A stretch of DNA of 64,000 nt from Cytobacillus gottheilii (lineage in GTDB: Bacteria > Bacillota > Bacilli > Bacillales > Cytobacillaceae). The position numbers were made by a program, and so were the translations under genes. Positions 45,590 through 55,240 of this stretch are shown here, piece by piece; positions within the stretch are counted from its first letter, which is position 1, and every line of letters begins with the position of its first letter. Location of the stretch: NCBI RefSeq assembly GCF_001636345.1, contig NZ_KV440945.1:1704975-1768974 (forward strand). The letters are read 5' to 3'. The notes below the pieces were generated by a model, which was not told the origin of the DNA, made no database searches, and saw only the letters and a list, made by a program, of their open reading frames with translations.

Positions 45590-45760
45590 AAGGGGAGAGA
45601 CTGCTATTTAAGCAGCGCCGAAGGAGCAAGCATCCACATGTGAATCTCTCAGGCAAAAGAACTCTTGCTTGACGCATCTCTGGAGAGAGTCCATAAAAGG
45701 GCCACCCAAGAGGACAGCCATACATATGGTTAAACTTTCAGGTGAAAGGACAGAGGTCTT
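45590..45760 (+). ncRNA. tandem glycine riboswitch
   Basis: The first aptamer shows the conserved glycine-riboswitch phrases GCGCCGAAGGAGCAAGC and CTCTCAGGCAAAAG, then CTCTGGAGAG. The second shows CCACCCAAGAGGAC and TTTCAGGTGAAAGGACAGAG. Two aptamers in series before gcvT is the arrangement of B. subtilis, where glycine binding turns the operon on. The J region of the second aptamer (CCCAAGAGG) departs from the usual CCGAAGGGG. Confidence 0.95.
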
Positions 45761-45795
45761 CTCAAATTATATGAGGGGATTTTCTGTCCTTTTTT
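45745..45795 (+). terminator. riboswitch-controlled terminator
   Basis: AAAGGACAGA (45745-45754) pairs with TCTGTCCTTT (45783-45792), with an inner CTTCTC/TGAGGGG helix and a T run. The left arm overlaps the 3' strand of the second aptamer, so glycine binding should prevent the terminator. Confidence 0.9.
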
Positions 45796-45858
45796 GATGA
45801 ATTTAGCTGTTCCTGAATTTTCTGAGTTTTCACTTTCAAATTAGAGGAGGACAAGTAA

Positions 45859-46962
45859 ATGTCACAATTAAAGCGCACACCTTTGTTTGATGTATATAAG
45901 GAATATGGTGCGAAAACAATTGATTTTGGAGGCTGGGATCTTCCTGTCCAGTTTTCCAGCATTAAAGAAGAGCATGAAGCAGTAAGAACAAAAGCTGGAC
46001 TATTCGATGTATCCCATATGGGAGAAATTGAAGTGAAAGGACCAGACAGCCTAAGCTATCTTCAAAAAATGATGACAAATGATGTTTCGCGTCTAAAAAC
46101 GGATGGTGCCTTATATACAGCCATGTGCTATGAAAACGGCGGAACAGTTGACGATTTACTTGTTTATAAATTAAAAGAGGAACACTATTTGCTGGTAGTT
46201 AATGCAGCAAATATTGATAAAGATTACGATTGGCTGAAACAGCATGAAGAAGGAAATGTAGAGGTTATTAACTTATCAGAGCAATACGCACAGCTGGCAC
46301 TGCAGGGACCGCTTGCAGAAACAGTCCTGCAAAAGCTGACAAGCGATGATTTATCCGCGATCGGATTTTTTAAATTTCAGGAAAATGTCGATGTAAATGG
46401 TAAACAAGCGCTTGTTTCACGCACAGGCTACACAGGTGAAGATGGATTTGAAATATATTGCAAAACAGAAGATGCAGCTGCTATGTGGAAAGATATTTTA
46501 GAGGCTGGTAAAGAAGATGGTGTTTTGCCATGCGGACTAGGCTGCCGGGATACTTTGCGTTTTGAAGCCAATCTTGCACTTTACGGGCAAGAGCTTTCCG
46601 CAGATATTTCACCGCTTGAGGCAGGCATCGGCTTTGCTGTTAAACTAAATAAAGAAGCTGACTTTATTGGAAAAGCAGCTCTAGAGAGTCAAAAAGAAAA
46701 CGGCATCCCGCGCAAGCTTGTTGGAATTGAAATGATTGAGCGGGGAATTCCCCGCCATGGCTACCCTGTTTACAAAGGCGATGAAAAAATCGGCGAAGTA
46801 ACAACGGGTACACAATCACCAACATTAAAGAAAAATATCGGCTTAGCCTTATTAAAGACAGAACATGCTGTTGTAAATGAAGAAGTAGAAGTGGAAATTC
46901 GCGGAAAGCGTGTAAAAGCACAGGTTGCCGCTACACCTTTTTATAAAAGAGAGAAGAAATAA
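45859..46962 (+). CDS. gcvT: glycine cleavage system aminomethyltransferase (T protein)
   Basis: GcvT takes the aminomethyl group from lipoyl-GcvH and makes 5,10-methylene-THF and ammonia. The 367-residue protein has the family's folate-binding layout, beginning [29 protein letters not shown], with FDVSHMGEI and the [13 protein letters not shown] motif that contacts folate. GAGGAGG precedes the ATG. It is the first gene of the glycine-induced operon gcvT-gcvPA-gcvPB. Confidence 0.97.
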   Translation: MSQLKRTPLFDVYKEYGAKTIDFGGWDLPVQFSSIKEEHEAVRTKAGLFDVSHMGEIEVKGPDSLSYLQKMMTNDVSRLKTDGALYTAMCYENGGTVDDLLVYKLKEEHYLLVVNAANIDKDYDWLKQHEEGNVEVINLSEQYAQLALQGPLAETVLQKLTSDDLSAIGFFKFQENVDVNGKQALVSRTGYTGEDGFEIYCKTEDAAAMWKDILEAGKEDGVLPCGLGCRDTLRFEANLALYGQELSADISPLEAGIGFAVKLNKEADFIGKAALESQKENGIPRKLVGIEMIERGIPRHGYPVYKGDEKIGEVTTGTQSPTLKKNIGLALLKTEHAVVNEEVEVEIRGKRVKAQVAATPFYKREKK

Positions 46963-46977
46963 TAGGGGGCCAAACAC

Positions 46978-48324
46978 ATGAAACATCGCTACTTACCGAT
47001 GACAGAGTCAGATAAAAATGCCATGCTCGAAGCAATCGGCGTTCAATCAGTAGATGAGTTATTCAGTGATATACCAGAAAGAGTTCGTTTTAAAGGTGAA
47101 TACAATATTAAACCTGCAAAACCGGAAACAGCCTTAATGAAGGAACTGACATTACTGGCACAAAAAAACGCTGATCTTAAAACACATTCAAGTTTCCTTG
47201 GTGCAGGAGTTTACGATCACTATATGCCTGTCATCGTTGACCATGTATTGTCCAGGTCCGAGTTTTACACAGCTTACACACCTTATCAGCCTGAAATTTC
47301 ACAAGGTGAACTGCAGGCGATCTTTGAATTTCAAACGATGATTTGTGAGTTAACAGGTATGGATGTAGCGAACTCTTCTATGTATGACGGCGGAACAGCT
47401 TTAGCAGAGGCTGCCATGCTTTCAACAGGGCAAACTCGCCGCAAAAAGGTGCTCGTTTCAAGTGCTGTGCATCCAGATTCCAAGGAAGTTGTTAAATCAT
47501 ATGCAAAAGGCCAGTATGTTGAAGTAATTGAAATTCCTCATAAAGATGGTGTGACAGATCTTGAAGCATTAAGCAATATGATGAATGATGAAATTGCAGC
47601 TGTTGTCGTGCAGTATCCGAACTTCTTTGGCCGGATTGAGCCGATGCAGGAGCTTGAGCAGATCGTTCATGAACACAAAGCAATGTTTGTTGTATCCAGC
47701 AACCCTCTTGCGCTTGGTGCACTAAAGCCGCCTGGTGCCTTTGGAGCAGATATTGTAGCAGGAGATGCACAAGTATTTGGCATTCCTACTGCATTCGGGG
47801 GACCACACTGCGGATATTTTGCAGTCAGCAGCAAATTAATGCGTAAAGTACCTGGTCGTTTAGTTGGGCAGACAGTGGATGAGGAAGGCCGCCGCGGCTT
47901 TGTTTTAACATTGCAGGCACGTGAGCAGCATATCCGCCGCGATAAAGCTACATCTAATATTTGCTCTAATCAGGCATTAAATGCACTGGCAGCTTCAGTA
48001 GCCATGACTGCACTTGGGAAAAAGGGCGTTAAAGAGATGGCTGCCGCGAACATGCAAAAGGCCTTTTACGCAAGAAATCAATTCAAAAAAGCTGGATTTG
48101 AGATTGCATTCGAAGGACCTTCTTTTAATGAATTTGTGGTAAAGCTAAATAAACCTGTTAAAGAAGCGAATGTTGAGCTATTGAAAAAAGGAATAATCGG
48201 CGGATATGATCTGCACCGAGATTATTCAGAGCTGGCTAATCATATGCTGGTTGCAGTGACAGAATTAAGAACAAAAGATGAAATCGATACTTTTGTACAA
48301 GAATTGGGGGATTATCATGCATAA
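46978..48324 (+). CDS. gcvPA: glycine decarboxylase subunit 1 (P protein, N-terminal half)
   Basis: GcvPA is the first half of the split, PLP-dependent glycine decarboxylase. The 448-residue subunit has the usual start ([21 protein letters not shown]), [11 protein letters not shown] and the [25 protein letters not shown] block. It has the PLP-fold but not the active-site Lys, which is in GcvPB. Its stop overlaps the start of gcvPB by eight bases, ensuring equal amounts of both. Confidence 0.97.
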   Translation: MKHRYLPMTESDKNAMLEAIGVQSVDELFSDIPERVRFKGEYNIKPAKPETALMKELTLLAQKNADLKTHSSFLGAGVYDHYMPVIVDHVLSRSEFYTAYTPYQPEISQGELQAIFEFQTMICELTGMDVANSSMYDGGTALAEAAMLSTGQTRRKKVLVSSAVHPDSKEVVKSYAKGQYVEVIEIPHKDGVTDLEALSNMMNDEIAAVVVQYPNFFGRIEPMQELEQIVHEHKAMFVVSSNPLALGALKPPGAFGADIVAGDAQVFGIPTAFGGPHCGYFAVSSKLMRKVPGRLVGQTVDEEGRRGFVLTLQAREQHIRRDKATSNICSNQALNALAASVAMTALGKKGVKEMAAANMQKAFYARNQFKKAGFEIAFEGPSFNEFVVKLNKPVKEANVELLKKGIIGGYDLHRDYSELANHMLVAVTELRTKDEIDTFVQELGDYHA

Positions 48325-49777
48325 GGAAGATCAGCCGCTTATTTTTGAACTAACAAAGCCAGGACGTATTGGCTACAGCTTGCCGGAAATGGATATACCT
48401 GAGGTTGATATGAGCGAAATGCTGCCGGAAGAATACGTGCGCGTGGAAGAAGCCGATCTTCCGGAAGTTTCGGAGCTTGATATCATGCGCCACTATACGG
48501 CCTTATCAAAGCGGAATCATGGTGTAGATTCAGGCTTTTATCCTCTAGGTTCTTGCACAATGAAATACAATCCGAAAATCAATGAAAATGTTGCGCGCTT
48601 TAATGGCTTTGCACATGTTCATCCGCTCCAGGATGAAAGCTCTGTTCAAGGTGCAATGGAATTAATGTACGACCTGCAGGAGCACTTAAAGGAAATTACA
48701 GGGATGGATGAAGTAACACTTCAGCCTGCTGCCGGAGCACATGGCGAATGGACTGGCTTAATGATGATCCGTGCTTACCATGAAGCAAATGGCGATACAA
48801 ACCGCACAAAAGTGATCGTGCCAGACTCAGCACACGGAACAAACCCTGCTTCTGCAACCGTTGCTGGCTTTGAGACAGTTACAGTTAAATCGAATGAACA
48901 TGGATTAGTGGATTTGGAAGATTTAAAGCGTGTAGTGGGAGATGACACAGCGGCACTTATGCTGACGAATCCGAATACCCTTGGATTGTTTGAAGAAAAT
49001 ATTCTTGAAATGGCTGAAATCATTCATGGTGCCGGCGGGAAACTTTACTATGATGGAGCCAATTTAAATGCCGTTTTATCTAAAGCTCGTCCTGGAGATA
49101 TGGGCTTCGATGTCGTTCACCTTAATCTTCATAAAACATTTACAGGCCCGCACGGCGGCGGCGGTCCAGGATCTGGCCCAGTTGGTGTTAAAGCAGATCT
49201 GATTCCTTATTTGCCAAAGCCTGTTCTTGTGAAAAAAGATGATGTATTTACATTTGATTATGACAGACCGGATTCTATTGGCCGTGTAAAACCTTACTAT
49301 GGAAACTTTGGCATTAACGTACGTGCCTATACGTACATCCGCACAATGGGCCCAGATGGATTAAAGGCTGTTACGGAATATGCAGTATTAAATGCAAACT
49401 ATATGATGAGAAGATTGTCTTCTGCTTATGATCTGCCATTTGACAGACATTGCAAGCATGAGTTCGTTTTAAGCGGAAAAAGACAGAAAAAGCTTGGAGT
49501 ACGTACACTTGATATTGCCAAACGCCTGCTTGATTTTGGCTATCATCCGCCAACCATATACTTCCCGCTTAATGTCGAGGAGTGCATCATGATCGAACCG
49601 ACAGAAACAGAATCAAAAGAAACGCTCGACAGTTTTATTGATGCAATGCTGCAAATTGTGCGAGAAGCAGAGGAGAATCCGGAAATTGTGCAGGAAGCTC
49701 CTCATACAACGGTTATTGGCCGCCTGGATGAAACTCTTGCAGCCAGAAAACCAGTATTGAAGTATGTAAAACAATAA
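48317..49777 (+). CDS. gcvPB: glycine decarboxylase subunit 2 (P protein, C-terminal half)
   Basis: GcvPB carries the PLP-binding Lys in [19 protein letters not shown]. The 486-residue protein otherwise has the standard [15 protein letters not shown] and [18 protein letters not shown] motifs. The ATG at 48317, after TTGGGGG, is used rather than one at 48278 that lies deep inside gcvPA. It closes the operon with a terminator. The lipoyl carrier GcvH is not in this window, but lipM is. Confidence 0.97.
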   Translation: MHKEDQPLIFELTKPGRIGYSLPEMDIPEVDMSEMLPEEYVRVEEADLPEVSELDIMRHYTALSKRNHGVDSGFYPLGSCTMKYNPKINENVARFNGFAHVHPLQDESSVQGAMELMYDLQEHLKEITGMDEVTLQPAAGAHGEWTGLMMIRAYHEANGDTNRTKVIVPDSAHGTNPASATVAGFETVTVKSNEHGLVDLEDLKRVVGDDTAALMLTNPNTLGLFEENILEMAEIIHGAGGKLYYDGANLNAVLSKARPGDMGFDVVHLNLHKTFTGPHGGGGPGSGPVGVKADLIPYLPKPVLVKKDDVFTFDYDRPDSIGRVKPYYGNFGINVRAYTYIRTMGPDGLKAVTEYAVLNANYMMRRLSSAYDLPFDRHCKHEFVLSGKRQKKLGVRTLDIAKRLLDFGYHPPTIYFPLNVEECIMIEPTETESKETLDSFIDAMLQIVREAEENPEIVQEAPHTTVIGRLDETLAARKPVLKYVKQ

Positions 49778-49783
49778 TAATAA

Positions 49784-49814
49784 AGAGGGATGCTGCATCA
49801 TGCTGCATCCCTCT
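49784..49814 (+). terminator. gcv operon terminator
   Basis: AGAGGGATGC and GCATCCCTCT form a perfect 10-bp stem around TGCATCATGCT. The T run is poor, so efficiency is uncertain. Confidence 0.75.
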
Positions 49815-49830
49815 ACTTCTTAATGAACAA

Positions 49831-50268
49831 TTATCTATAAGCACTTTCGCATGTATTTGCCTGCGGCTCGTAATAACAATGCTGTTTATACTGCCCGGCA
49901 AATGGCTGGCCATACCATGTTGGAGGACATGGCGCATAAGGATTAAAATACCAAAGAGCATATTTTGAAGGATGCTGCCGCCAATTTTTCACTACTCTGC
50001 GTGCCAATTCTCTTTCAACCTCTCTTGCGGGGTTATAAAATAAATTGCCTTTTTGTACTGCTTCAAAAGAATAATTGCCGCCTTGAACTTGAAAAATGAC
50101 ATCCCTTATCGTTCTTACATCCCTAAAATCTAAACAATCAGCTGCAGCTCGATTGACAATAACATTTCCAACCATCAGCATTCCAAGCTGTCCTTCACCC
50201 TCAGCTTCTGCTCTCATCATTCTTGCAATTAAATCAATGTCTTTGCTGGTATACCTCACTCTTGTCAC
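49831..50268 (-). CDS. cwlJ: spore cortex-lytic cell wall hydrolase CwlJ
   Basis: CwlJ degrades spore cortex peptidoglycan during germination. The 145-residue protein is a SleB/CwlJ-fold hydrolase (hydrolase_2), starting TRVRYTSKDIDLIARMMRAEAEGEGQLGMLMVGNVIVNR with the catalytic Glu in RAEAEGEG, and ending with WYFNPYAPCPPTWYGQPFA ... CYYEP, like B. subtilis CwlJ (142 residues). GTG at 50268 follows AGAGGTGAT; a longer reading to 50358 lacks support. The -10 of a sigma-E promoter lies just upstream. I recall no cwlJ at this locus in B. subtilis. Confidence 0.9.
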   Translation of the reverse strand: MTRVRYTSKDIDLIARMMRAEAEGEGQLGMLMVGNVIVNRAAADCLDFRDVRTIRDVIFQVQGGNYSFEAVQKGNLFYNPAREVERELARRVVKNWRQHPSKYALWYFNPYAPCPPTWYGQPFAGQYKQHCYYEPQANTCESAYR

Positions 50269-50287
50269 GGTGATCACCTCTAAAAAT

Positions 50288-50315
50288 ATTGTATGAAAAA
50301 ACCGTTCATACATGT
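50288..50315 (-). promoter_or_regulatory. sigma-E promoter of cwlJ
   Basis: On the minus strand CATACAAT (50288-50295) matches the -10 8 of 8. Thirteen bases upstream is ACATGTA, a weak -35. cwlJ is transcribed by sigma-E in B. subtilis, which supports this. Confidence 0.6.
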
Positions 50316-50380
50316 TAGCTTTTCGTAATTTTTCTTTGCAGAAATCCTTATGTAACAAGCTGTTTGTTGAATTTGAATAT

Positions 50381-50418
50381 AAAAAAGCCCTGCAGAGGTT
50401 AGATTCAGCAGGGCTTTA
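50381..50418 (-). terminator. terminator of the acyltransferase gene
   Basis: AAAGCCCTGC and GCAGGGCTTT form a 10-bp stem; reading leftward it is followed by a T run. Confidence 0.88.
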
Positions 50419-50458
50419 CAGGATAGAAGAGAACTGTATCAATTCTTACTAAAAACGA

Positions 50459-51574
50459 TTAACTTACTGGTTCCTTCGTTTTAAATTTCCAAACTGGTTT
50501 TTGTTTTTGGGGCAGCTTTCCAAATAAGAAGTTTGCAAAAGGAACATATGAATGAACAAACAAGATGATTAAGTAACACAAAATAACGGTAATGGCATAT
50601 TGTAATGGAATCATGATATGAAAAGATAGGCCCGTTCCCCTAGTTGGGAGAAAATTCATTACTTGATATAACACAAGTGGATGAAGCAGGTAAAAACCAA
50701 ATGAATATGATGCTACATTTTTAAATCTTTTTGTCGTGGTCTCACTAAATGCTGTACTGAATCGTTCTGACATGTAAAAGAAAAAGAAGCTTCCTCCAAC
50801 ATAAAAACCCATAACAAGTAATTTATAGACACTATCAGGAATGGCAATCTGTTCAATGAACGAATTTTGGTAACGAATGTATATGACTGATATGCTACAT
50901 GCTAAAAATAGAACCGCGAAGGTCCACATTTTCTTATTTGTCACTTTAGCCTTTATTTCGTCATAATGAAGACCAATCCAGCCCCCAAGTAAAAATGCAC
51001 CCAACGAATTAACAAAACGGAAATTATCCCAGCCATAATTCATCCTCATCATAAAGAAAAAGAATTCGAGAATAATCCCAATGAGCCAAAGGTATTTTTT
51101 TAGCAGATGAGATCTTTTCACAATCATGATCATAAAGGGAAGCAGTAAATAAAATTGAACGACTAAATAAATAAAATGCAGTTGATACTTGCTGCCCCCG
51201 GTTAAAATATTCTCCCATATATTATTAATACTAAAAACCCTTGTGCCCAAATATATTTGCTCCATCTCGTAAATAAGGGACCAAATGATATATGGCACCA
51301 ATATAAAGACGACACGTTTCTTCCCATACTTATAAAGTTCCTGTGGGGTAAATGATTTGTTTCTATAAATATAGAAAAAAACAATCCCAACCAGCATAAT
51401 AAAAATTCCAACTTCAACACGAACAAAGTTATTCATAAAATGATAAAACTGATGCTGGATCGAATCTACTGTAAATAAGTGCCGATATTGAGCAGTAGTG
51501 TGAACAAATACCACAAAAAGCATAGCGAATACTCTTAGATAGTATACGGATAAAATCTCTTTCTTCATAACCAT
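50459..51574 (-). CDS. acyltransferase 3 family membrane protein
   Basis: The 371-residue protein has about ten helices and the acyltransferase-3 features: YYLRVFAMLFVVFVHTTAQY near the N-terminus with the key H25 and an Arg in the first helix, and the YSFGFYLLHPLVL motif late. Such enzymes O-acylate peptidoglycan, teichoic acids or exopolysaccharides at the membrane. The substrate cannot be read from the sequence. The start is ATG at 51574 or 51568. It is not part of the conserved order and belongs to an accessory block with cwlJ and the genes to the right. Confidence 0.85.
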   Translation of the reverse strand: MVMKKEILSVYYLRVFAMLFVVFVHTTAQYRHLFTVDSIQHQFYHFMNNFVRVEVGIFIMLVGIVFFYIYRNKSFTPQELYKYGKKRVVFILVPYIIWSLIYEMEQIYLGTRVFSINNIWENILTGGSKYQLHFIYLVVQFYLLLPFMIMIVKRSHLLKKYLWLIGIILEFFFFMMRMNYGWDNFRFVNSLGAFLLGGWIGLHYDEIKAKVTNKKMWTFAVLFLACSISVIYIRYQNSFIEQIAIPDSVYKLLVMGFYVGGSFFFFYMSERFSTAFSETTTKRFKNVASYSFGFYLLHPLVLYQVMNFLPTRGTGLSFHIMIPLQYAITVILCYLIILFVHSYVPFANFLFGKLPQKQKPVWKFKTKEPVS

Positions 51575-51877
51575 GCCCCTTTTTATATAGTTTGTTAGTT
51601 ATAAGTAAGCATACCCATTAATTTAAAGTATTAGTATACTACTAGACTGATTTAACATGCTATTTTTTGTAAAAGGTAATATAATCCAAGCTATATTTGT
51701 TTGAATCTCAACCATAAAAGAGATATTTTACGCTGGTATTCAGAATAAAGCCATTAAGTGGATACATCTGCTGACAATCTGTAATGGCAGTGGAGACCTC
51801 AAGATCAAAAAAGGATTCCAGCTATGATTGTTGAAATTACTTAATATGTAAATTTTAAAGAAAAATAGAGGTGGCAA
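51575..51877. other. 303-base divergent intergenic region
   Basis: AT-rich sequence with promoters expected for the acyltransferase (leftward) and the YdcF-like gene (rightward). I see no clear consensus promoter, no hairpin with T run and no gene. Confidence 0.6.
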
Positions 51878-52483
51878 ATGCTCATTTCCGAATTAGATGC
51901 TGAAAAGCTGACAGATTTTCAAATGTCCAAATTGTTATTTTCGGGTATTGAAGATGATCAGAAAAATGGAGATTGTATATTTGTAGCAGGCAGCAGCAAG
52001 GCAATTCAGTATCGTCTGCCAAAAGCTGTTGACTTATATCGTGCCGGCCGGGCGAATAAATTACTTTTTGCAGGAGGAGTAAAGTGGAATGGAAACAGTG
52101 ATTCAGAAGCAGTAATGCTAAAAAAAGAAGCCATTAAATTAGGGATACCAGAAAAAGATATTTTAGTAGAAGACGTGTCCGTACATACATTAGAGAATGT
52201 TCTTGCCTCACTTCTTTTGTTAAATAGAGAATTTCATCTGTATAAAATGAAGCGGCTGCTGGTTGTCACAGCTTCTTGGCATATGAGACGGCTGCATCTA
52301 ACGTTAAAAACGTATATGCCTAGCTGGATCGAATACACCCTGTGCTTTGCTGAAGATCAGAATACAAGGGAAGATAACTGGTTCCTTAGTGATATTGGCA
52401 GACAGCGTGTGAAGAGCGAATGTATAAAGATTATTCAATATGTAAAACAAGGGGCGTTGTTTGATCAGGAGATCGATATGTGA
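51878..52483 (+). CDS. YdcF/DUF218 family protein
   Basis: The 201-residue protein has the DUF218 core: FVAGSSKAIQYRLPKAVDLYRAGRANKLLFAGG, then SEAVMLKKEAIKLGIPEKDILVEDVSVHTLENV, then LLVVTASWHMRRLH. The family (YdcF, SanA, ElyC) includes envelope proteins linked to wall precursor metabolism and nucleotide binding. Most relatives have membrane helices; this one has none, so it is probably cytoplasmic. GAGGTGGC precedes the ATG. Function is unknown. Confidence 0.85.
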   Translation: MLISELDAEKLTDFQMSKLLFSGIEDDQKNGDCIFVAGSSKAIQYRLPKAVDLYRAGRANKLLFAGGVKWNGNSDSEAVMLKKEAIKLGIPEKDILVEDVSVHTLENVLASLLLLNREFHLYKMKRLLVVTASWHMRRLHLTLKTYMPSWIEYTLCFAEDQNTREDNWFLSDIGRQRVKSECIKIIQYVKQGALFDQEIDM

Positions 52484-52636
52484 ACTGTACTGATCAACAC
52501 AAATGAAGAGTTGAGCTTGTATATCTACTTAAAACTTGCCTAAAATCATAAAGTGACTTTAGACTAACTATGTATACCGCTAATAAAATATGAAAAAAAC
52601 ACAAAGACTGCATTCAATCAGAAGAGGAGGGTACTT

Positions 52637-52825
52637 ATGTTTAAAAAAATATTAAAGCAGATTACAAAGATGTCCCGTGACAGCAGTGATCGCAGACGCC
52701 ATCATCGCCGCTCCAGCAGCAGTGACCGGAAATACTATGGCAGGGGAAGCAGCAGCCGTGGCTACAAACGCAATCCGCTGGGAGGAAGCAAATATTATAA
52801 ACGGAAAGGCAGAAGCAGCAGTTAA
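52637..52825 (+). CDS. 62-residue Ser/Arg/Lys-rich basic protein
   Basis: After an amphipathic start (MFKKILKQITKM) the protein is almost only Ser, Arg, Lys, Tyr, Gly and His (SRDSSDRRRHHRRSSSS, YYGRGSSSRGYKRN, GGSKYYKRKGRSSS), with 14 Ser, 12 Arg and 9 Lys. The composition resembles CotG-like spore coat repeats or eukaryotic SR domains, which are kinase substrates. The ribosome binding site AGAGGAGGG is strong, so the gene is real despite its size. It converges on a protein kinase gene with a four-base overlap of the 3' ends. Coat protein or nucleic-acid binder are both possible. Confidence 0.7.
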   Translation: MFKKILKQITKMSRDSSDRRRHHRRSSSSDRKYYGRGSSSRGYKRNPLGGSKYYKRKGRSSS

Positions 52826-53598
52826 TCGGAAGGCGTCTGTGCTTCTAATGCTAATTGAAGATCGGCAGAGATTTCAGCAATGTTTCCGTATGGGTCCTGA
52901 ATTTGCAAAAGTCTCTTCAACAAGAGAGTTGTTTCCGATTTTATTGAAAGTTCTTCTGTCCATGGAAGAGCTTTTTTATGTTTAGATGTGTAAGTGGTAT
53001 AAAGTAAATATAATAGGATTTCTCCTAAATCATAATAATCCTGCAGTTTCATTTCCAGCATGTCATCGTGATTTTTGGGTGACTGTGCTAATCCTAAATC
53101 GATTAAATAATACTCCTCTTTGTTGTAGATGATATTGGGGATCCGTATATCTTGATGGTAAATGTTTTTATCATGAAGATAGTTTATGAAATGAAGCAGA
53201 TGATTAAGAACCAGCAGGGATTCTTTTTCATTGAAGGTCATTTTTTTACTAAATATGAGATCCTCTAAATTATCTCCTTCAATTAAGTTCATAACGTAAA
53301 ACAGAGAGCCATTACTTGCAAACGTATCATAAACCTTTGGGATATAAGGATGGTCGAGACGGCCTAAAATAGAAACCTCATTTTTAAATAGTTCTACTTC
53401 CTTTTTGTTCTGATATTTACTTGGACGCAGCTGTTTAACCACTTTTTTCTCGTGTGTTAATCGGTCATTGCATAAGTACACAAGTCCATAACTGCCTGCA
53501 CCTATTATATTCAATATTTCATAGTGCTGGTTTAGCACGGTTCCTTTGTGAATTGGTTTATCGGTAAAAAATTGATGGATTTTTCGAATAAAACGCAC
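52822..53598 (-). CDS. compact Ser/Thr protein kinase-like protein
   Basis: The 258-residue protein has all key residues of an active protein kinase: glycine loop IGAGSYGLVYL (32-42), K55 in KKVVKQL, E74 in FKNEVSIL, HQD with D150 and N155 (HQDIRIPN) and D167 in the DLG motif. The activation segment is very short, without an APE motif, and passes at once to DYYDLGEILLYLL. There is no membrane helix or PASTA domain, so it is not a PrkC homologue; YabT-type or spore kinases are nearer. GTG at 53598 follows AAAGGGG. It converges with the Ser/Arg-rich gene. Confidence 0.82.
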   Translation of the reverse strand: MRFIRKIHQFFTDKPIHKGTVLNQHYEILNIIGAGSYGLVYLCNDRLTHEKKVVKQLRPSKYQNKKEVELFKNEVSILGRLDHPYIPKVYDTFASNGSLFYVMNLIEGDNLEDLIFSKKMTFNEKESLLVLNHLLHFINYLHDKNIYHQDIRIPNIIYNKEEYYLIDLGLAQSPKNHDDMLEMKLQDYYDLGEILLYLLYTTYTSKHKKALPWTEELSIKSETTLLLKRLLQIQDPYGNIAEISADLQLALEAQTPSD

Positions 53599-53680
53599 AA
53601 TAGTATCCCCTTTAGGATTGTTTTCGGTTTTTGTTCAGAAGAGGAAATTACAATATCACTGTTTTAAAAAATAAATGCAA

Positions 53681-53714
53681 AAGAGGCTCCTTCACAGAAA
53701 AGGCAGCCTCTTGC
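53681..53714 (-). terminator. possible terminator of yqhL
   Basis: AAGAGGCT and AGCCTCTT form an 8-bp stem; read leftward it is followed by TTTTGCATTT, a weak T run. Confidence 0.5.
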
Positions 53715-53791
53715 TGTTTTATACTTTCAAAAAATAAAATTCCTGACAAACAAAATTTCAAATATGAAGTATAAGTGCAATATGCACGAGT

Positions 53792-54172
53792 TTATTTTTT
53801 CTTAACCTTGCCGCTCCATTTTTTGAAACCGCCCTGCAGATGACTAAGGTTTTTGTAGCCTTTTCTGTTTAAAAGTTGAGCCGCTCTGCCGCTTCTCATG
53901 CCGCTTTGGCAATATAAATAAACAGGCTTGTCAGGACGCAGTTCCTGAAGTCTCGTTTTAAGCTGTGATAATGGGATGTTTCTTGCACCGAGAATATGTC
54001 CAGCTTCGTATTCGTTTGGCTCGCGGACATCAATCAGCTGTGCCTTGCGGTAGCCTTCCCGGAATTCTTCCTCTGTAAGTGTTTTAACGATTCTCTTCTG
54101 AATTAGCCAGTTAACGACAGAATAAACAACAATCGCACCAAGCATAATCAAAAGGAAATAAAGGATATCCAA
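53792..54172 (-). CDS. yqhL: rhodanese-like protein YqhL
   Basis: The 126-residue protein has an N-terminal membrane helix (about 2-20) and a rhodanese domain with the active loop CQSGMRSGRAA, in which Cys is the sulfur carrier, and DVREPNEYEAGHI before it. It is anchored with the domain on the cytoplasmic side by the positive-inside rule. B. subtilis has yqhL divergent from yqhM (lipM) as here. The sulfur donor and acceptor are not known. Confidence 0.92.
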   Translation of the reverse strand: MDILYFLLIMLGAIVVYSVVNWLIQKRIVKTLTEEEFREGYRKAQLIDVREPNEYEAGHILGARNIPLSQLKTRLQELRPDKPVYLYCQSGMRSGRAAQLLNRKGYKNLSHLQGGFKKWSGKVKKK

Positions 54173-54352
54173 TGTGTCTTTCTCCTTTCACACATATGAT
54201 AAGACAAGTATAATTATATAAGGCATCACTATATGAGTAAAGAAAAACAGATAAATTTTTATCTGAAACTCAATTGCTTTTTTTCTAAATGGAAGTTTGC
54301 TAAACTTTGGTTTGACAGCAAGTAAATAACAATTCGTAAAAGAGGGTTTAAA

Positions 54353-55189
54353 ATGGCAAAGGAAGTATGGCGGTTTATCGATTCAGGAAATCATTCAGCA
54401 GCATTTAATATGGCGCTTGATGAAGCGCTTCTTGATTGGAACAGCGAAGGGAAAATCCCGCCGGTTATCCGTTTTTATGGCTGGGAACCAGCGACTTTAT
54501 CGATTGGTTATTTTCAAAAAGTCGAGAAGGAAATAAATATGGACATGGTCAAACAGCATGGGCTTGGTTTTGTGCGTCGCCCAACTGGTGGCAGAGGTGT
54601 CTTGCACGAGCATGAACTTACATATAGTGTTATTGTTTCAGAGGAACATCCTGATATGCCAAAAACAGTTACAGAAGCTTACCGTGTTATTTCAGAAGGA
54701 ATTTTAAAAGGATTCCACAATCTTGGGATGGATGCTTATTTTGCCGTTCCAAAAACAGAAGCAGACCGCGAATCATTAAAAAACCCCCGTTCTGCTGTAT
54801 GTTTTGATGCACCAAGCTGGTATGAGCTAGTTGTAGAAGGACGTAAGGTAGCTGGAAGTGCACAAACGAGACAGAAAGGGGTCATCCTCCAGCATGGCTC
54901 GATTTTGCTTGACCTTGATGAAGATAAACTCTTTAGCTTATTTAAATATCCCAATGAGCGCGTAAAAGAAAGAATGCAAAAAGCATTCAAAAGCAAAGCA
55001 GTAGCAATCAATGAAATTGCTAAAGAGAACGTAACCATTGAAATGGCGAAAAAAGCATTCAAAGCAGGTTTTGAGGAAGGCCTGGATATTGAACTTGAGC
55101 CTTATGAGCTAACAGAAGAAGAATTGGCATACGTCCACAAAATTGCAAAAGAACGATATGAAAGCGATGAGTGGAACTTTAAAAGATAA
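54353..55189 (+). CDS. lipM: octanoyl-[GcvH]:protein octanoyltransferase LipM
   Basis: LipM moves octanoate from acyl carrier protein to GcvH, the first step of lipoate synthesis in Bacillus. The 278-residue protein is a biotin/lipoate ligase-fold enzyme with [19 protein letters not shown] and the catalytic Cys in [13 protein letters not shown], followed by [11 protein letters not shown] with the conserved Lys. It is placed as in B. subtilis (yqhM) and relates directly to the gcv operon upstream, since GcvH is its product carrier. It ends at a strong terminator. Confidence 0.95.
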   Translation: MAKEVWRFIDSGNHSAAFNMALDEALLDWNSEGKIPPVIRFYGWEPATLSIGYFQKVEKEINMDMVKQHGLGFVRRPTGGRGVLHEHELTYSVIVSEEHPDMPKTVTEAYRVISEGILKGFHNLGMDAYFAVPKTEADRESLKNPRSAVCFDAPSWYELVVEGRKVAGSAQTRQKGVILQHGSILLDLDEDKLFSLFKYPNERVKERMQKAFKSKAVAINEIAKENVTIEMAKKAFKAGFEEGLDIELEPYELTEEELAYVHKIAKERYESDEWNFKR

Positions 55190-55199
55190 TATAGCAACC

Positions 55200-55240
55200 G
55201 AGAGAGGCTGGAGGATCATGTTCCAGCCTCTCTTTTTCTT
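55200..55240 (+). terminator. lipM terminator
   Basis: AGAGAGGCTGGA and TCCAGCCTCTCT form a perfect 12-bp stem followed by TTTTTCTTT. Confidence 0.94.

Larger units (their letters stand above)
45165..45858. other. 694-base region between yqhH and gcvT
   Basis: The right half holds the gcv promoter, the tandem glycine riboswitch and its terminator. The left half (45165-45540) is AT-rich; it holds GGAGGTG followed by an ATG-TAA start-stop (45383-45388) and the palindrome TTCGCGAA (45227-45234). A 71-codon frame across the riboswitch is not credible as a gene. Confidence 0.75.

Noticed and set aside
45428..45643. 71-codon open frame before gcvT
   Set aside because: It runs into the first glycine aptamer, has no ribosome binding site and no protein-like composition.
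52677..52985. 102-codon frame overlapping the Ser/Arg-rich gene and the kinase 3' end
   Set aside because: Alanine-rich product of a shifted frame in GCA/AGC repeats, without a ribosome binding site.
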